Origin: Cyanophora paradoxa
Taxonomy: Eukaryota; Glaucocystophyceae; Cyanophorales; Cyanophoraceae
Reading direction: 5' to 3'
Length of the DNA: 64,000 nt
Assembly: GCA_004431415.1 (NCBI GenBank)
Contig: QPMI01000088.1
Coordinates: 149,947-213,946 of the forward strand
The notes beneath the pieces were generated by a model. That model saw only the letters and a list, made by a program, of their open reading frames with translations. It was not told where the DNA came from and did no database searches. Each line of letters opens with the position of its first letter. Positions within the stretch are counted from its first letter, which is position 1. This document shows, one piece after another, positions 23,513 to 34,985 of the stretch. Made by a program: the position numbers and the translations under genes.

Positions 23513-24108
23513 TCAGAAGGCCGCGACGACCTCAGCTGCTGCCGCGGCCTCGATGGCGAAGGGGTCTCCCTCTGCGGCCTCGGCCTCGAGCTCGCCGGCC
23601 TCGAAGTCGGCCTCCGCGCCGAAGGCCTCGTCCAGCTCCTCGAGCTCCTGGTCCTCGGCGTCCAGCTGGGCGTACGTGCGACCAGTGCAGTCAGTGAACT
23701 CGCCGACGGCGATCTTGCCATCCTTAGCTTGTTGCCAGTGGAGTAGAACGACTTCCCGAAACGGGTCTGCAGCTCGGTACGTACGCGGACAAATTTAAAA
23801 GGGCTCAGAACAGCGCACAATAAATTTAAACGTGTGCGGGCCGCGGGAAACTGACCGTCGTACAGGCCAATGATCTTGCTGGCTTTGGCGTCGTCGACGC
23901 CCATTATCGTCTTTACGTCCTCCACGTCGAGGCCGTCACGGTCTTTGATGTAGGCGATTACTGTCGAGTCGCCGGGATTTATGCCGTACTTGAAGACTGC
24001 TTCGACGGACTTGTTCAAAAGAAACCGCAGGGCTTCACTGCGGACCGGAGGGGGTCTGGCAATGAATCGCAGGGCGATAAGCGATGCGCGATGCGGCAAT
24101 GAGCGCAC
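23513..24108 (-). CDS. Small acidic protein of unknown function, two or more exons
   Basis: The upstream exon reads LLNKSVEAVFKYGINPGDST, then VIAYIKDRDGLDVEDVKTIM and GVDDAKASKIIGLYD. An intron with donor GTCAGT and acceptor CTGCAG joins in frame to DPFREVVLLHWQQAKDGKIA, then VGEFTDCTGRTYAQLDAEDQ. The end is strongly acidic and Ala-rich (ELEELDEAFGAEADFEAGEL ... AAAAAEVVAAF-stop at 23,513). Both exons are free of stops and show the sequence character of real protein, but I recognise no family. The start is uncertain; 24,108 is the first in-frame Met, and the first 30 residues look like non-coding. It may be the C-terminal part of the upstream repeat gene, which is on the same strand. Confidence 0.55.
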
Positions 24109-24329
24109 GGTACGGTCTCCTGTCTGCTGGCGGACAAGACGTAAAACGGTTCACCCGAAGCTGCCTTGCATTGGGCATCGATCCGAACTTCCTCCGTCGG
24201 GCTGCGACGCGTCATCAGATTGAACTCGTGCGATCCTGAATGCTGCAGGCCACGTGTCCACGGAGGCTTACCAGGGACCACACGCCCTCGAGGTGCCTGG
24301 ACGCAGCTCTTCAGTCAGTATTCTTCAGC

Positions 24330-25785
24330 GGAAGCATTTGCGACGAGGGGTGGGCCGGACCTCCGTTAATGGGGTCAAGGCGGTAGAACTTGGCATCCGA
24401 GCCGTTGCAGTAATTAAGGATGGTTAAGTCGTCCATGGCGTTCATTGGGGCCACGAACAACTCGTCAACGAGGGGCGTTTCGCTGCAGTCGGACGTGGAG
24501 AACGTCTTCAGAGATGTTCCTTTTATAGATGGGCTATAGCTAAGGAAAATCTTGAGTTAGACGAACTTCAGATTGCAATCCCCGCCAGCAGCGGCTTACC
24601 AGCTGCAGAGCGTGCAGGCCTTCGTGGTACCTGCGTGAAGCTCGCTTGTCAGCTGCAGAGACACATCTATCGACGCTGGATAGAACAGAAAGCACCTCCG
24701 TTTGTGCCTTCAGCCGTGTAGAACCTGGTTCTTTCTGTACTTGCCTGTACTAGACGACGCTGGATAGAACAGAAAGCACCTCCGTTTGTGCCTTCAGCCG
24801 TGTAGAACCTGGCCCCGCTCGAGGCGGCGCATGTATCGCTCGCGAGCTGCTCAGTCAGCGTCCCCTCGACGCGCGTGCTGGAAACGAACTGTCGGCTGTC
24901 GCAGTTCTTCCAAGAGAAGGTCTTCACCGTCGTCGCCGCGGGGCTGCAAACGAATCATCACCGAGTCGGTACCGGTGCAAAAAGATATGTTGTTCGAAAT
25001 TGCTTTGATTGGAGCACGCCAGATTTCGATCGCGAGCTCACCAGGGGATGCAGGTCCTCGTGGTGCCTGCGTGAAACTCGTCGGTCAGTGCACTTTCGAC
25101 TGCATCTGCAAATTAAAGATCGCTGGGACGAAAAAGTACCTCCGTTTATGCCGTCCGCCTGGTAGAAAAGAGCGCCCGGAGCGGCGCAGGCGTCCTTGAT
25201 GGACTGATTAGTCAACGTCCCTGCAACGCGCTTGTCGAAAGCCGCCGTCCCGCTGCAGTCAGTCGAAGTGAAACTCTTCACCGTCGTCGCCGTAGGGCTG
25301 GGATCGGAACACCGGCACCGTCAGTACTAGTCTCCAACACCGAGAAAGAGGTGAAGTTGATTACCACGCCGTGCACGCCCAGGCTGCCGTAAAAGAACCG
25401 TTAGCGGGCTCACGTGCACGGCATCAGCCGCGCGCGGTCGCTCCAGCGGACGCACTTGTTCCGTCTGTGGCTTGGGGCGACTTTGACGCGGAGTAGGCGA
25501 CAACATCTGCAGAGCAGACCGCAATCTTGTCGCTGTCGCCTAGGAATCTGTCCTTGACGGTCTCAAAGTACGTGCGGTTGCTGGCCGTGTTCTGGGTGCA
25601 GTCGTCCAGAGACCGCCATCCGCTGAGATCAGAGCTGGTGGCGCCCATCGCCGCGTCGCTGCAGACTGCAGTTGCACTTTGACGAATATTTGACACTCTA
25701 GATCTTGAACTGAAATTTTGTTGAGGATGTTACGATTTTCGGGTTTTGTCGAAATTAACTCTCGACGAACATTTCTACGTTCCAT
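24330..25785 (-). CDS. Repeat protein with cysteine-containing modules (probably secreted), multi-exon
   Basis: At least four related modules of about 50 residues are seen, each with an F(S/T)..(D/N)C opening, a GTLT-like middle, one Cys, and a closing FY.A(E/D)G.NGG. Examples are KSFTSTDCSGTAAFDKRVAG with ALFYQADGINGGTF (25,281-25,150); KTFSWKNCDSRQFVSSTRVE with ARFYTAEGTNGGAF (24,927-24,770); and TFSTSDCSETPLVDELFVAP with AKFYRLDPINGG (24,510-24,365). A more distant Cys-bearing segment, GWRSLDDCTQNTASNRTYFE, lies at 25,615-25,560. One module end is duplicated in the DNA (24,671-24,812). Cysteine pairs and Asn/Ser/Thr-rich sequence suggest an extracellular protein, but no signal peptide could be fixed. 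Starts and splice sites are uncertain. Confidence 0.55.
24671..24812. repeat. Duplicated 58-bp segment, 84-bp period
   Basis: Positions 24,671-24,728 and 24,755-24,812 are identical over 58 bp, starting CGACGCTGGATAGAACAG and ending GTGTAGAACCTGG. The period is 84 bp, a multiple of three. On the minus strand both encode the RFYTAEGTNGGAFCSIQRR end of a repeat module, so the duplication preserves frame. Confidence 0.9.
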
Positions 25786-26370
25786 GGCCAGTACCTCAGA
25801 TTAGTCTTCAGTCGTTTATTGCTTTGCCGATTCCGCAACCTCGATTCAGTTTAGACACTTCGCCTGCTTCGAATTCGACTCTCCCCTCTAGTGGTGTCTT
25901 TTGTTTCGCCCCTCCTATTGTTCTGCCACCTCCGCCTCCTACGAGGCTACGACAGCGTCTTCTACCGTGTGGCACTATAATACCGCGCTCACTTATTTAC
26001 CGCGGTACCAAATTACCGCGCCGAAATTGTGACGTACCGCGGTAATTTGGTACCGCGGTAATAACCTGCTGCTACGTTGCTCCGGATCCATATAGTGCCC
26101 CCTACAATTAACGTATAACGCCCCATACAAGCCTCCAAATATCCAATATCTGCTATTTCTAGTGCGACGTCGACTATAGCTAGTACTGTCGTTTCTTCGA
26201 ACTTTAGATCTGGATCTTCGACTGTAGTTCCTCGTGCTCGTTTTCCTTATTTTCTGCGCCCCCGTGCTCCTTGTCGTTCAAGTGTGACTAGTACTTCTGT
26301 GTCGACATCCTTGAGCTCTTCTGCTACATCTCCTCGTGCTCGTTCTTCTTATGCTCGTGATCCTTCTTGA
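25746..26370 (+). pseudogene. Possible transposon ORF remnant, interrupted by an inverted repeat
   Basis: A plus-strand open frame (25,746-26,045) and a second stretch (about 26,150-26,370) use A/T-ending codons unlike the host genes. The second encodes Ser/Arg-rich sequence such as SSNFRSGSSTVVPRARFPYF, ending ATSPRARSSYARDPS-stop. A perfect hairpin (25,998-26,060) sits between them. This looks like a decayed mobile-element ORF invaded by a small inverted-repeat element, but no domain is recognisable. Confidence 0.3.
25998..26060. repeat. Perfect 23-bp inverted repeat (hairpin), 17-nt loop
   Basis: The left arm, 25,998-26,020 (begins TACCGCGGTACCAAATTACC), is the exact reverse complement of the right arm, 26,038-26,060. 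The arm itself contains the palindrome TACCGCGGTA. It could be a MITE core or a recombination target. Confidence 0.9.
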
Positions 26371-27189
26371 TTATGTGATTGTGATAGTCTAGAATCTCTA
26401 GATCTGCTGTATCTTTGATTTGTGATTTGTTATCCGTATTATCACTACCTACGGCTACGGGCCCGGGGGGGTTCGCCCCACCGTAGTCTCTCAAAAACAA
26501 AAGCTATAATATTATAACCGGCCATCACGGGATTCACGGGCCATCACGGCCCATCAGCCGGAGACTGCCCGGAGTCCGGAATATTAATTAATCCGGATCT
26601 CGGCCGCGGCCGCGACGGCCCGCGAGCGATCTGTACCCTTGTGGAACCATTCTATACCCTCATTGGATTCCCATTGAATTTGATTTCCCCCCCCCCCCCC
26701 CCCTTCCCGGGGTAATTACATAGCCGCGCGCGGCTGGGCCGCTGGGGGCCCCCATTAAGAAACAAAGAGAGGCCATGGCCAGTGGCCACCCTCACGCCTT
26801 GAAGCCCCAAGACCCCAAGACCACTCCTGCTCCGCAGGGACTCGCTTGTTGTAATTGAAGTTAGTGATGAGCTGGAGGAATATTAATCAAGATCAAAAGC
26901 TCACCGAGTCGACGTCACGTGCAAGCTCATGATAGTACAATTAATATTGATGATCATGAATCCTTTACAGATTCGCAGTGCATGACAAGCGACAGTTGTG
27001 CATGACAAGCGACAGTTGCAAGCAAAAATAGAATGACTTGATGAATCGGCCACCTAGGCCTGACCTATCAATAATCGAAAACGGACGTGCAGGCTATCAT
27101 ACTCGACCACTTAAGCTAGCGGGGCTTGCCAGGCCGAGGGAACCCCAAAACTAGGTGCAATAAGAGCCGAGCGTGCGGCGCGATGGGGA
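26371..27189. other. Intergenic region with low-complexity and tandem repeat
   Basis: No gene is seen. It contains a C-run near 26,685-26,703 and a perfect tandem pair of a 20-bp unit, GTGCATGACAAGCGACAGTT, at 26,978-26,997 and 26,998-27,017. A TGATCATGA site lies at 26,951. The segment resembles 18,700-18,840 (shared CAGATTCGC..GCATGACAA). Confidence 0.6.
26978..27017. repeat. Tandem duplication of a 20-bp unit
   Basis: GTGCATGACAAGCGACAGTT occurs twice back to back. A related sequence lies near 18,760, so this is part of a dispersed family. Confidence 0.85.
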
Positions 27190-30100
27190 TCAGGAGGTGG
27201 AGGGGAGGGCGGCGGCCCAGGAGGCGCCGGGGCAGGTGTCGGTGTAGGGGTGGGCGCTGGAGCCGGCCTGGGCCTGCACGACGGCGCTGAACTCGGACTC
27301 GCTGAGGGAGCGCTTCACCATCGCGCACGCCCGCGTCGCCAGCTGCCCCGCCCCGCCCCGCCCCGCCGTCAGGAGGAGGAGGGCGCTGGGTCCAGGAGAG
27401 GGCCCCCGCGGACCGCGGCGGGGGAGGTGTCGTGGACGCGGAGGGTGCGGTCCCGGGCCGAGAAGGTCGCCACGCTCGCCCCGCTGCTCGAGAGGGCGCC
27501 CCCGCGCACGTCCGTGCCCCCGCTGAAGAACCACGGCTCCTGCGCCCCGGCGGCGCCCGTCAGGCGGGGCATCAATGCGGCGGGAGGGGGGCGGGGCGGA
27601 CGTCGAGGGGCGACGAGGCGCCGTCCAGCACGAGCAGCTGGGCCCCCGGGAGCACCTGCGGGGCCCAGGCGCTCCCTTCAGAGGCGGGGGAAGAGCGGGG
27701 GGCAGGGCGATGGGCGCGCCGTGCTCTCGGCGAGGAGGAGGGAGGAGGAGGCGCTGAACTTGACGAACTGGCGCCCGTAGGAGAGGTAGCCCACGGTGAG
27801 CGAGCTGCCCCCGCCGCGCACGTGAGCGGCGGGGCCCGCGGAGGGGGCGGGGGCGGGGGCGGGACCTGAAGAGGGTCCAGGCCTGCGGCTGGGCGGGGTC
27901 CGACGCGTTGAAGATGCAGACGCGGTTCGTCGTCGCGTCGTCCGTCACCAGCCACTGCGGGTCGCGCGGGCGCCGGCTCAAGGGAGAGGGCGAGCAGAAA
28001 TCGGGGGCGGGGGAGGGCGCGCCTTGCCGTCGGGGCTGAAGGTGACGGCACGGACGGCCGGGCAGCTCGGGGAGAGGGGGATGGAGAGCTCCTTGTCCCC
28101 CAGCACGCCTGCGAGGGCCGCGCGGTTCCGAGCGGTTACATTAGAGCTGGGAGGGAGCGGGCGGAGGGGGCGCGGGGGGCGGACTGGAGGTGGAGAGGAG
28201 GGTGCTGGTGCGCCAGAGGTAGACGGCGGTCGAGTCGCGGGAGGACTCCATCGGGGGCGCCGGCGCCGCCAGGAACGACCCCGAGATGCCCACCTGCGCC
28301 CCCGGCTGGAGCGTCGGGCGGAGCCGCGCCGGGCGGAGCGCGGCGGGGGCGCGGACGACGAGGCTGTAGACGCGGTAGTTGGACTCCATGCCGCCCATCC
28401 GGAGGACGAGCTTGGCGCCGCCGGTCGCCGCCGCGTCCCGCCGGAACGCGAACATCCCGCCCTGTCATGGGGGCGAGCGCGTCAGGGCGGGCGGGGGCGA
28501 GGGGGGCGAGGTGGAGGGGAGGCCCCGCGCCTTGGAGTCGGCGAGGACGATGAGGCGCGAGTCGGCCGAGGCGTGCACGGAGACGATGACGCTGGACATG
28601 ACGGCGACCGCCGCCGACGCGTCGGCCGCCTGCGCCGCCGCCAGGTCGATCGCGACGCCCGTGCCCGGCAGGCCCCCCGCCGTCGCCCCGATCTCGTACA
28701 AGGAGGCTGCCGGCGGTCGAGCCCGCGGTCAGCGCGAGGCCAAGCGGAAGGAACTGTAAAGCATCCCGCGCGCACGCGCGCACCGCCGATGGCGAGGTAC
28801 CGCCCGTCGGGGGTGAAGAAGACCGAGTCGACGTAGTTCGCCGAGGTCGAGGCGGGGTAGCTGACGGCCGGCGCGAGCGTGCCCCCGGCGTTCAGGCCGT
28901 ACCGCGACGCGTCCCCCGCCTGCGCCGGCGGCGTCGGCCGAGAGGAGCGGGGCGGGGCGAGGGGCGCGCGGGGGGAGGGGGGGGGGGGGGGGGGGGGGGG
29001 GGCGGGCGGGCGGGCGGGCACCGCGGGCAGGCGGTAGACGTGGACCTGGGACGACTCGTCGAGGGTCATCGCCACGCACCAGGCGGCGAAGACGCCGAGG
29101 GAGGCGTCGGGGTGCGGCGCCGTCCACCCCATCTTGCCCGTGCACGAGTGCTCCAGGCCGAAGGCCTGCGCTCCCGCCCCGCCGCGTGAGCCGACGGGTG
29201 CTCCGAGGGGCGTGCGCCCCGGGCGGGGCGGGGCGGGGGCGCCTTGCTGGAGAGGAGGTTGGTGCCGTCGCTGGCGTAGCGGGCGGCGGCGAGGGCCGTG
29301 TCGAAGGCGGAGAACTCGGCGTTGACCGACGCCACCAGCCACGCGTCCCCCTTGAAAAAGTGGATCGACGTCGCCCCGAGCAGCTGCCGCCCCGTCCGTC
29401 AAGGTCCCGCTCGAGCGCCGCGAGCCCTGCGGCGCGGGCTCCACGCGCCTCCTCGGTGAAGACAGTGAGGAGCTTGAGGGGCTCGCCGGTGACCAGCTGG
29501 AAGCGGCTGCGCGCCGACGGCCCCTGCCGCGCCGCGTCCCGCGTCCGCCACAGCCCGATCGACCCTGCGGCGGGTGTTGGACGCGACCGACGCGCGATTG
29601 CCGGCTCAAGCGGGCCCGCCGACCGTCGGTCGAGGCGGAGGCGACGAAGTCGGCGCTCGCGTCGGTGTGGAGCGCGAGCAGCTTCTTGCCGTGGCGGAGC
29701 AGCTGCGAGAGGGGCGCCCGCGCCTCGGGATCAGCCGCGCGCCAGCCGCGTGGGGTCGCTTTGGGCTCGGGCGCCGCACGCACGCGGGCCGGGAGGCCGT
29801 TCACTCCGGGGTCGACGAGGTCCGCGGCGTTCGTGGCTGCCGAGCGCGAGCGTCCAGTCAGAGGGATGCGCCACTCCGGCTCGCGATCGGCCCCCAGCGG
29901 CGGGCGGAGGAGCTCGGGCGCTAGCGCACTGTAGACCGAGCCGGAGTTGTCCGCCCAGAACAGGAAGTTGTTCGTCGGGAAGTGGATGAGGTTGATCTGG
30001 CGCGCCAGTCAGGGGCCGGGGCGGCCGGCGAGGGCTCGGCGGGCGGGGCGGACGACGTGGGTCATGTCGAGGGTGATGCCGGGGACGGAGACGCGGGCGG

Positions 30101-33100
30101 AGTCCTCGTAGCCGACGACGTCCATGTTGGGGTCCGCGAAGGTCTGCAGCAGCACCAGCGACCCCGACGAGCCGCCTGCGCCCCGCGCGCGCGCCTCGGT
30201 CGCCCGAAGACGCCCGCGGGCTGCCAGCGCGGCGTCGGCGAGCGCACCCATCGCCAAGAACGGGGCTCTACTCGAAGTCCGAGTCGGCCCGTTCGCGAGC
30301 CTGCGCCCGCGTCAAAAGCCGGTACTCGCACGCAGGGCGCTGATCGAGAATGATGGCGCACGCAGAGACGGTGAACGGGTTGCCCCCCGACCCCGTCACG
30401 ATCTGCGGAATCGGAACACGGCCGTGAGACGGCCGCCGGTCGATCCCGAATCATCGTTTAATCGGGCTCGCCGTGGTGTAGCGCATGACGGAGGTGGCGG
30501 CGGAGTTGGCGGTGAGGTTAAGGGCGACGGCGTGGAGGGCGAGCGTCCCGCCCGCGCCCGTCTGCACGGCCACGAAGAGCACCCCGCAGTCCCGCTCCCG
30601 CAGCTGCACCGACGCCGTCGAGATGTCCTTCGTCTTGACCGACCAGTTCTGCGGCGCGGCGCGGCGCGGCGCGGTTGAGCTCAGCGCGGCGCCGCGTCCA
30701 TCGGATCCGACCGAGCGTGTCAAGTACCGGGCGGAGCTGGAACATGGCGTACGAGCTGCGCGGCGAGTTCGCGATGCCGGACGGCGTCATCCCCGAAATG
30801 TTGTCTGCGCTCGGGTGAGGGGGACGGAGAAGTGCTAGCGGGGCAGCTGAAAGAAGTGCGGCTCACAGAGCGTGAATTTCAGGGAATCCTCGTCAGTCAC
30901 GTTGGGCGAGACCGTCATGAAGACCTGACGAAACAACAATCAGACGCCCGAGCTTCAGATTTCAAGCCACGCCTGAGGCCCCCCGCGCGCGGGGGTGCCC
31001 GGGGGCGGACCGTGCCGGCGAGGCAGGTCCAGATGGTGGTGCGGGAGGCGGCCGAGTTGCTCGAGAGGGCGGCCGCGTCGGAGAGCGTCGCCTCGACGCC
31101 GGAGGAGGCCCAGGCGATGAACTTGCCGTTCTGCTGCATGAGGAGCACGTCCTGGTTGATCCACGCGAAGCCGACCCCGATCCCCTCGAACGTCCTCGTC
31201 GCGATCTGCCGCCGATCGCGACGCCGCGTCAGCCAGTCGCACACGCGCGATTCCAAAACTGTTCCCCCGCACCGTGGTCTTGGAGCTCGCGTCGATGACG
31301 TCGGCGCGCATTGTCGTGAAGCTCGACGTCGTCGCGCTCCCGTCGTCCAAGCACGCTGCCGGCCCGGCGTCAGCGGCCGGCCAACGCTCGACGATCACGA
31401 AGCTTAAGCCGGCGCGCACTCCCCGAGACGCAGGTGAGGGCGACGACGTATCTGCGGCTCCGGCTGCGCGCGCGCGCGCGCGCGTGTCGGCGCGGGCGGC
31501 CGCGGTGGAGCTGGGTTAGAATTGGGAGCCGGCCGCGGGCGCACCTGACGGCGAGCTGGAGGGCGGCGGTGGGCGTCTTGGTCGAGGGCGGGCACGCGAG
31601 GATGTCCGCCGACACGGCGAACGAGCGCGCCCCGGCGATTGAGCTCAGGTCCTGCCAGCGCAGCACCGTCCCTGCGCGCGCGGAGCGGCGCGGTCGAGTC
31701 GGGCGGGGGGGCGGCGGGGCGAGGCGCCTCGCTCACCGTCGGAGAAGAGGACGATGAGGTCGGAGCCATCCTCGGCGACCGAGAGCTTCTGGGGCATCGC
31801 CGACGCCGTCACGGTCGCGTTCGAGCACTGACGGCCGCCGGTGAGGGCGAGAGAGGGCGAGAGAGAGCGGCGGCGAGCGAGCTGGGCGGCGGGTCACCTT
31901 CGCCTTCAGCTCCTCCATGTTCCGGTACAGCGACACGCCGCCGACTCGCGTCAGGAGCTGCGGGGCCGGCCCGAGTCGGCGCCGGCTCGACCTCGAGTCG
32001 GATGGAGAGCAGAGCGGGCGCCGCACCCTGCGGAGCGTGTTGACGGCGTACCGCTCGGTGACCAGGTCCCTGCTCGAGAGGTTGAAGGCCTGGCGCACTG
32101 CGCGGCGAGGTCACGCGCGCCGGCGCCGGCCGCGCTGGGCACGCGGGGCCGGGCGGACCGCCCTGGAGGGCGTAGAGGATGCCGAGGTCCGCCCACGCCG
32201 TCTCGTACGCTTGCCCTGCGCGCGCGCCACGGTTGGACGAGCCCTCGTCACAGGAAGCGAGCCGAGCATTGACAGGACAAGGCACCGGCGCTGGAGAGGG
32301 AGTGGGCGGTGTTGACGGCGAGCGCCGTGACGGCCTTCTTCTCGGAGGCCTCCGCCAGTGTCTGTGCCTTGCGCGCCTCCTCCGCCGAAGCTTCCGCGAG
32401 CGCCCGCGCCGCGGTCGCCTCCGCCGCCGACTTCTCCGCCGCTATTCGCGACGCGTTCGCTTGCGCCGTCGCGTTCTGAGCCGCGCCGCGCTCAACGGTC
32501 GGTGCGCGGGGGGCGGCGAGGCGGCGGAGCGGCGCACCTGCGCGATCAACGTCTGCTGCTCTGCCACCTCTTTCGCCGCCTGCGCGCGCAAGCCGCGGTG
32601 AGCGCGGTCGGAACAACCAGCTCGCGGCGCCGCGCGCGCACCACAGCGGCATTCCGCTGGACCGTTGCTTCTGCCGCGCTTGAATCCGCCTGCAGCTTGA
32701 GCTGGACCGCCCACCCGACGATGCCACACGCTGCCAATAACAACAGAATCTGCAGGGCGTTGTATCAGCGCAAAGACGAGAAGGCGACGGACAACGAGGT
32801 GCACTGCACTCGAACCGATAGAATGGACAAAGAAATGATCATCGTGACGATGCGCTTCTCTCGTTGTCGCACGAGCTGCCTGCTCATCTCCACATAGCGG
32901 ATCTGCGAAGGCGGTGGCCCGAAGACGACAGCTTCAACGTGGAAGAGCAAACCGCGTCAGGGGTCGGTTTGGGTTTCTTGTCCGTCGTCAGCGCCTGCTG
33001 TATGACGGAGGCCGCGAGCTCCACCTCTCGCTCGTTGGATATGAGCAGCGTTTTTGACTCCTGTTCTTCCATCCTGCCAGGCCCTGAGGCATCAGCTCCT

Positions 33101-34985
33101 AGCAACCTGGGGGTGCAGAACAGAAAGACAGACCACTGGGCGCATCCCGTGGCGATGCGCGTGAGCACTTTGATGTAGTCGGCGTCCGACTGGCACGCGG
33201 CCACGATTTGCCCGATCTGGGGTACGGCATTCGATTTGGTGGAGGCGGGGGGCGGAATCGCGCATGGGTACCGCGATGTCGAAGTCGTCCGAGACGCGCG
33301 CGTAGATCTGGGGCCGTAGGCGGGTCACGTCAGATGATCATGAGGGGCGCGGGAAGGACGCGTCGAGGGGTGCCGGGGCGGACCCAGTTGATGCCGGCGA
33401 GCTCTTCCGGGATGTTGTTGCACTGCGGGGGCGCAGTCAGCGCGGGGGGAGTGGGGCGGGGGAGGGGGGGGGGGGGGTTGGGGGGAGGGGGGGGGGGTTG
33501 AGGGGGAGATGGTGGTGGGGGAGAGGGGGTTGAGGATGTGGGTGGGGGTGGGGTGGGGGTAGGGGACGGTGGGGAGGGAAGGAGGAAGGATACGAGGGGT
33601 AGGGGACGTAAAGGGAGGAAGAATGAGTGGAATTGGAGATGCAGAGGAAGAGCAGGAAGAAGAGGGGTGGTTGAAGTGGCGGGGGGGGGGGGGGGGGGAA
33701 GGGGAGGGCGAGGGGGGGGCGATGTTTGGAGGGACGGGGGGTGGGGAGGGGGTAAAGGGAGGAATGGGGAAGAAGGTGGGGGCTGGAGAGCGGGGGAGGG
33801 GTCCAGGCGAGACGTGGCAAGCCCGCCCGCGGCAAGACCACGGGGAAGGGCTTCGAAAGGGGGGGGGGGAAGGATGGGGGGGTAAGACGGCACCGGCTCA
33901 TAGAGGACAGGGAGCAGGCGCTTGTTCTGCTCGAGGGCGACCTCGAGCTCCTTCCTGCACTCGTCGCTTGCGATCCAGTCCTGCGCCGTACCCCTCTTCA
34001 GATGCGGGGAGGGGGAGGGAGCGAAGGAGGGGGTACCGGCGACAAGACGAAGATTACGTTCTCGCTGCACTGGATCCCCGCCTTGATCATCGCGCGCCAG
34101 TCGACCTGGGGGGCTACGCGTCGAGCGGTGCGGCGCCGCGGGCCTCGGAATGCGCGTACCCCCACGGGAATGTCCTCGTAGTCGACCCAGAGGGTGAGGT
34201 TGAGGCCGCGCAGCGCCTGCGGGGGCGCCGGCGGTTCAGCGGGGCGGGCGGGCGGGCCGCGCGGGCGGGGCGGGGTGGGGCGGGGCGGGGCGGGCGCACG
34301 CGGACGAGGCCCTCCACAAAGACCTTGTTGCGCCTACTGTACGAGACGAAGGCCTGCGGGCGGCCGGTCGGCGCGGCGCGCGGCGCGCGGGGCGCGGCGG
34401 GGGCGCACGTTGCGCTGGTTCGTCTTCTTCGTGAAGGCCTCGAGGGCCTGCGCCGCGCGGGGCTCGGCGGGCGAGCTCGAGGGCGGAGGCAGCGCTGGGG
34501 CGCACCTGGTCGGCGCGGCGGGCGCGGAGGGCGTGGGCCGCCATCGCCTCGGGCCCCAAGGAGCCCATGAGCCCTTTAGCGATCACGCTCATCTTGGCGC
34601 TGCTGGCGCCCGGCGGGCGCTTCGTCTCCGCGGTCCCCTGCGCGCCGGCCGCGGCGCCGGCGACCGCGGCTGCAGGCGGGTGCGAGGGAGGCGCCGGTGC
34701 TGCTGTCTGCGGCTGCGCAGAGCTCTTTTCCGCACTAAAATCCGGTGACTCGAGCTGCAGGCTCTCCTCCGCGGCTCCGCCGGCCGCGAAGGCAATGCGC
34801 ACGACGCCGGCATCCGACGAGGGCTCCGTGCCTCCGCGCCCCGTCTGTGTCTGTTGTGCGTACTGAGGTGTCTCTGGGCCGGGATTGAGTGCCGACGGCC
34901 GGGGCGGCGAGTCCGAGCCGAGTTTGGGAGGGCTCCGCGGAGCAGAACCCGGCGGCTCGGGGTGCACGCGTGCCTTGTCTGGCAT
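27190..34985 (-). CDS. TIR domain - transmembrane - coiled coil - WD40 protein, multi-exon
   Basis: The start ATG at 34,985 opens a Pro/Ser/Ala-rich leader, joined by a 58-nt intron to ALEAFTKKTNQRN. The TIR domain is spread over exons: AFVSYSRRNKVFVE (near 34,340), LNLTLWVDYEDIPVG (near 34,190), DWRAMIKAGIQCSENVIFVL (near 34,110) and DWIASDECRKELEVALEQNK then RLLPVLYEPV (near 33,985). The Glu in CRKELEVAL sits where TIR NADases such as SARM1 carry the catalytic Glu. Next come NNIPEELAGINWVR, DDFDIAV, QSDADYIKVLTRIATGCAQW, LLISNEREVELAASVIQQAL and, across an intron, IRYVEMSRQLVRQREKRI. This block is typical of bacterial TIR/WD40 proteins. A membrane helix (ILLLLAACGIVGWAVQL, near 32,740) leads to an Ala-rich coiled coil (32,480-32,290). 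A beta-propeller fills the rest, with segments such as SVFFTPDGRYLAIGG (near 28,820). It ends CAMVKRSLSESEF ... YTDTCPGASW, also characteristic. Many exon limits remain approximate. Confidence 0.82.
33440..33890. other. Extended G-rich intron tract (polypyrimidine on the coding strand)
   Basis: About 450 bp of nearly pure purine on the plus strand, with many runs of six or more G, lie within an intron of the TIR gene. The tract is between the exon ending NKRLLPVLYEPV and the exon starting CNNIPEELAG. On the coding strand it is C/T-rich. It could form G-quadruplexes on the template strand. Confidence 0.75.

Noticed and set aside
24671-24812. CRISPR-like array from the repeated 58-bp segments
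   Set aside because: Only two copies, coding in frame, in a eukaryotic gene; no spacers or cas genes.
34490-34525. An 11-nt mini-intron in the TIR gene leader
   Set aside because: A normal 58-nt intron from the same GTGCG donor to a GGCGCAG acceptor keeps the frame and gives the ALEAFTKKTNQRN exon.
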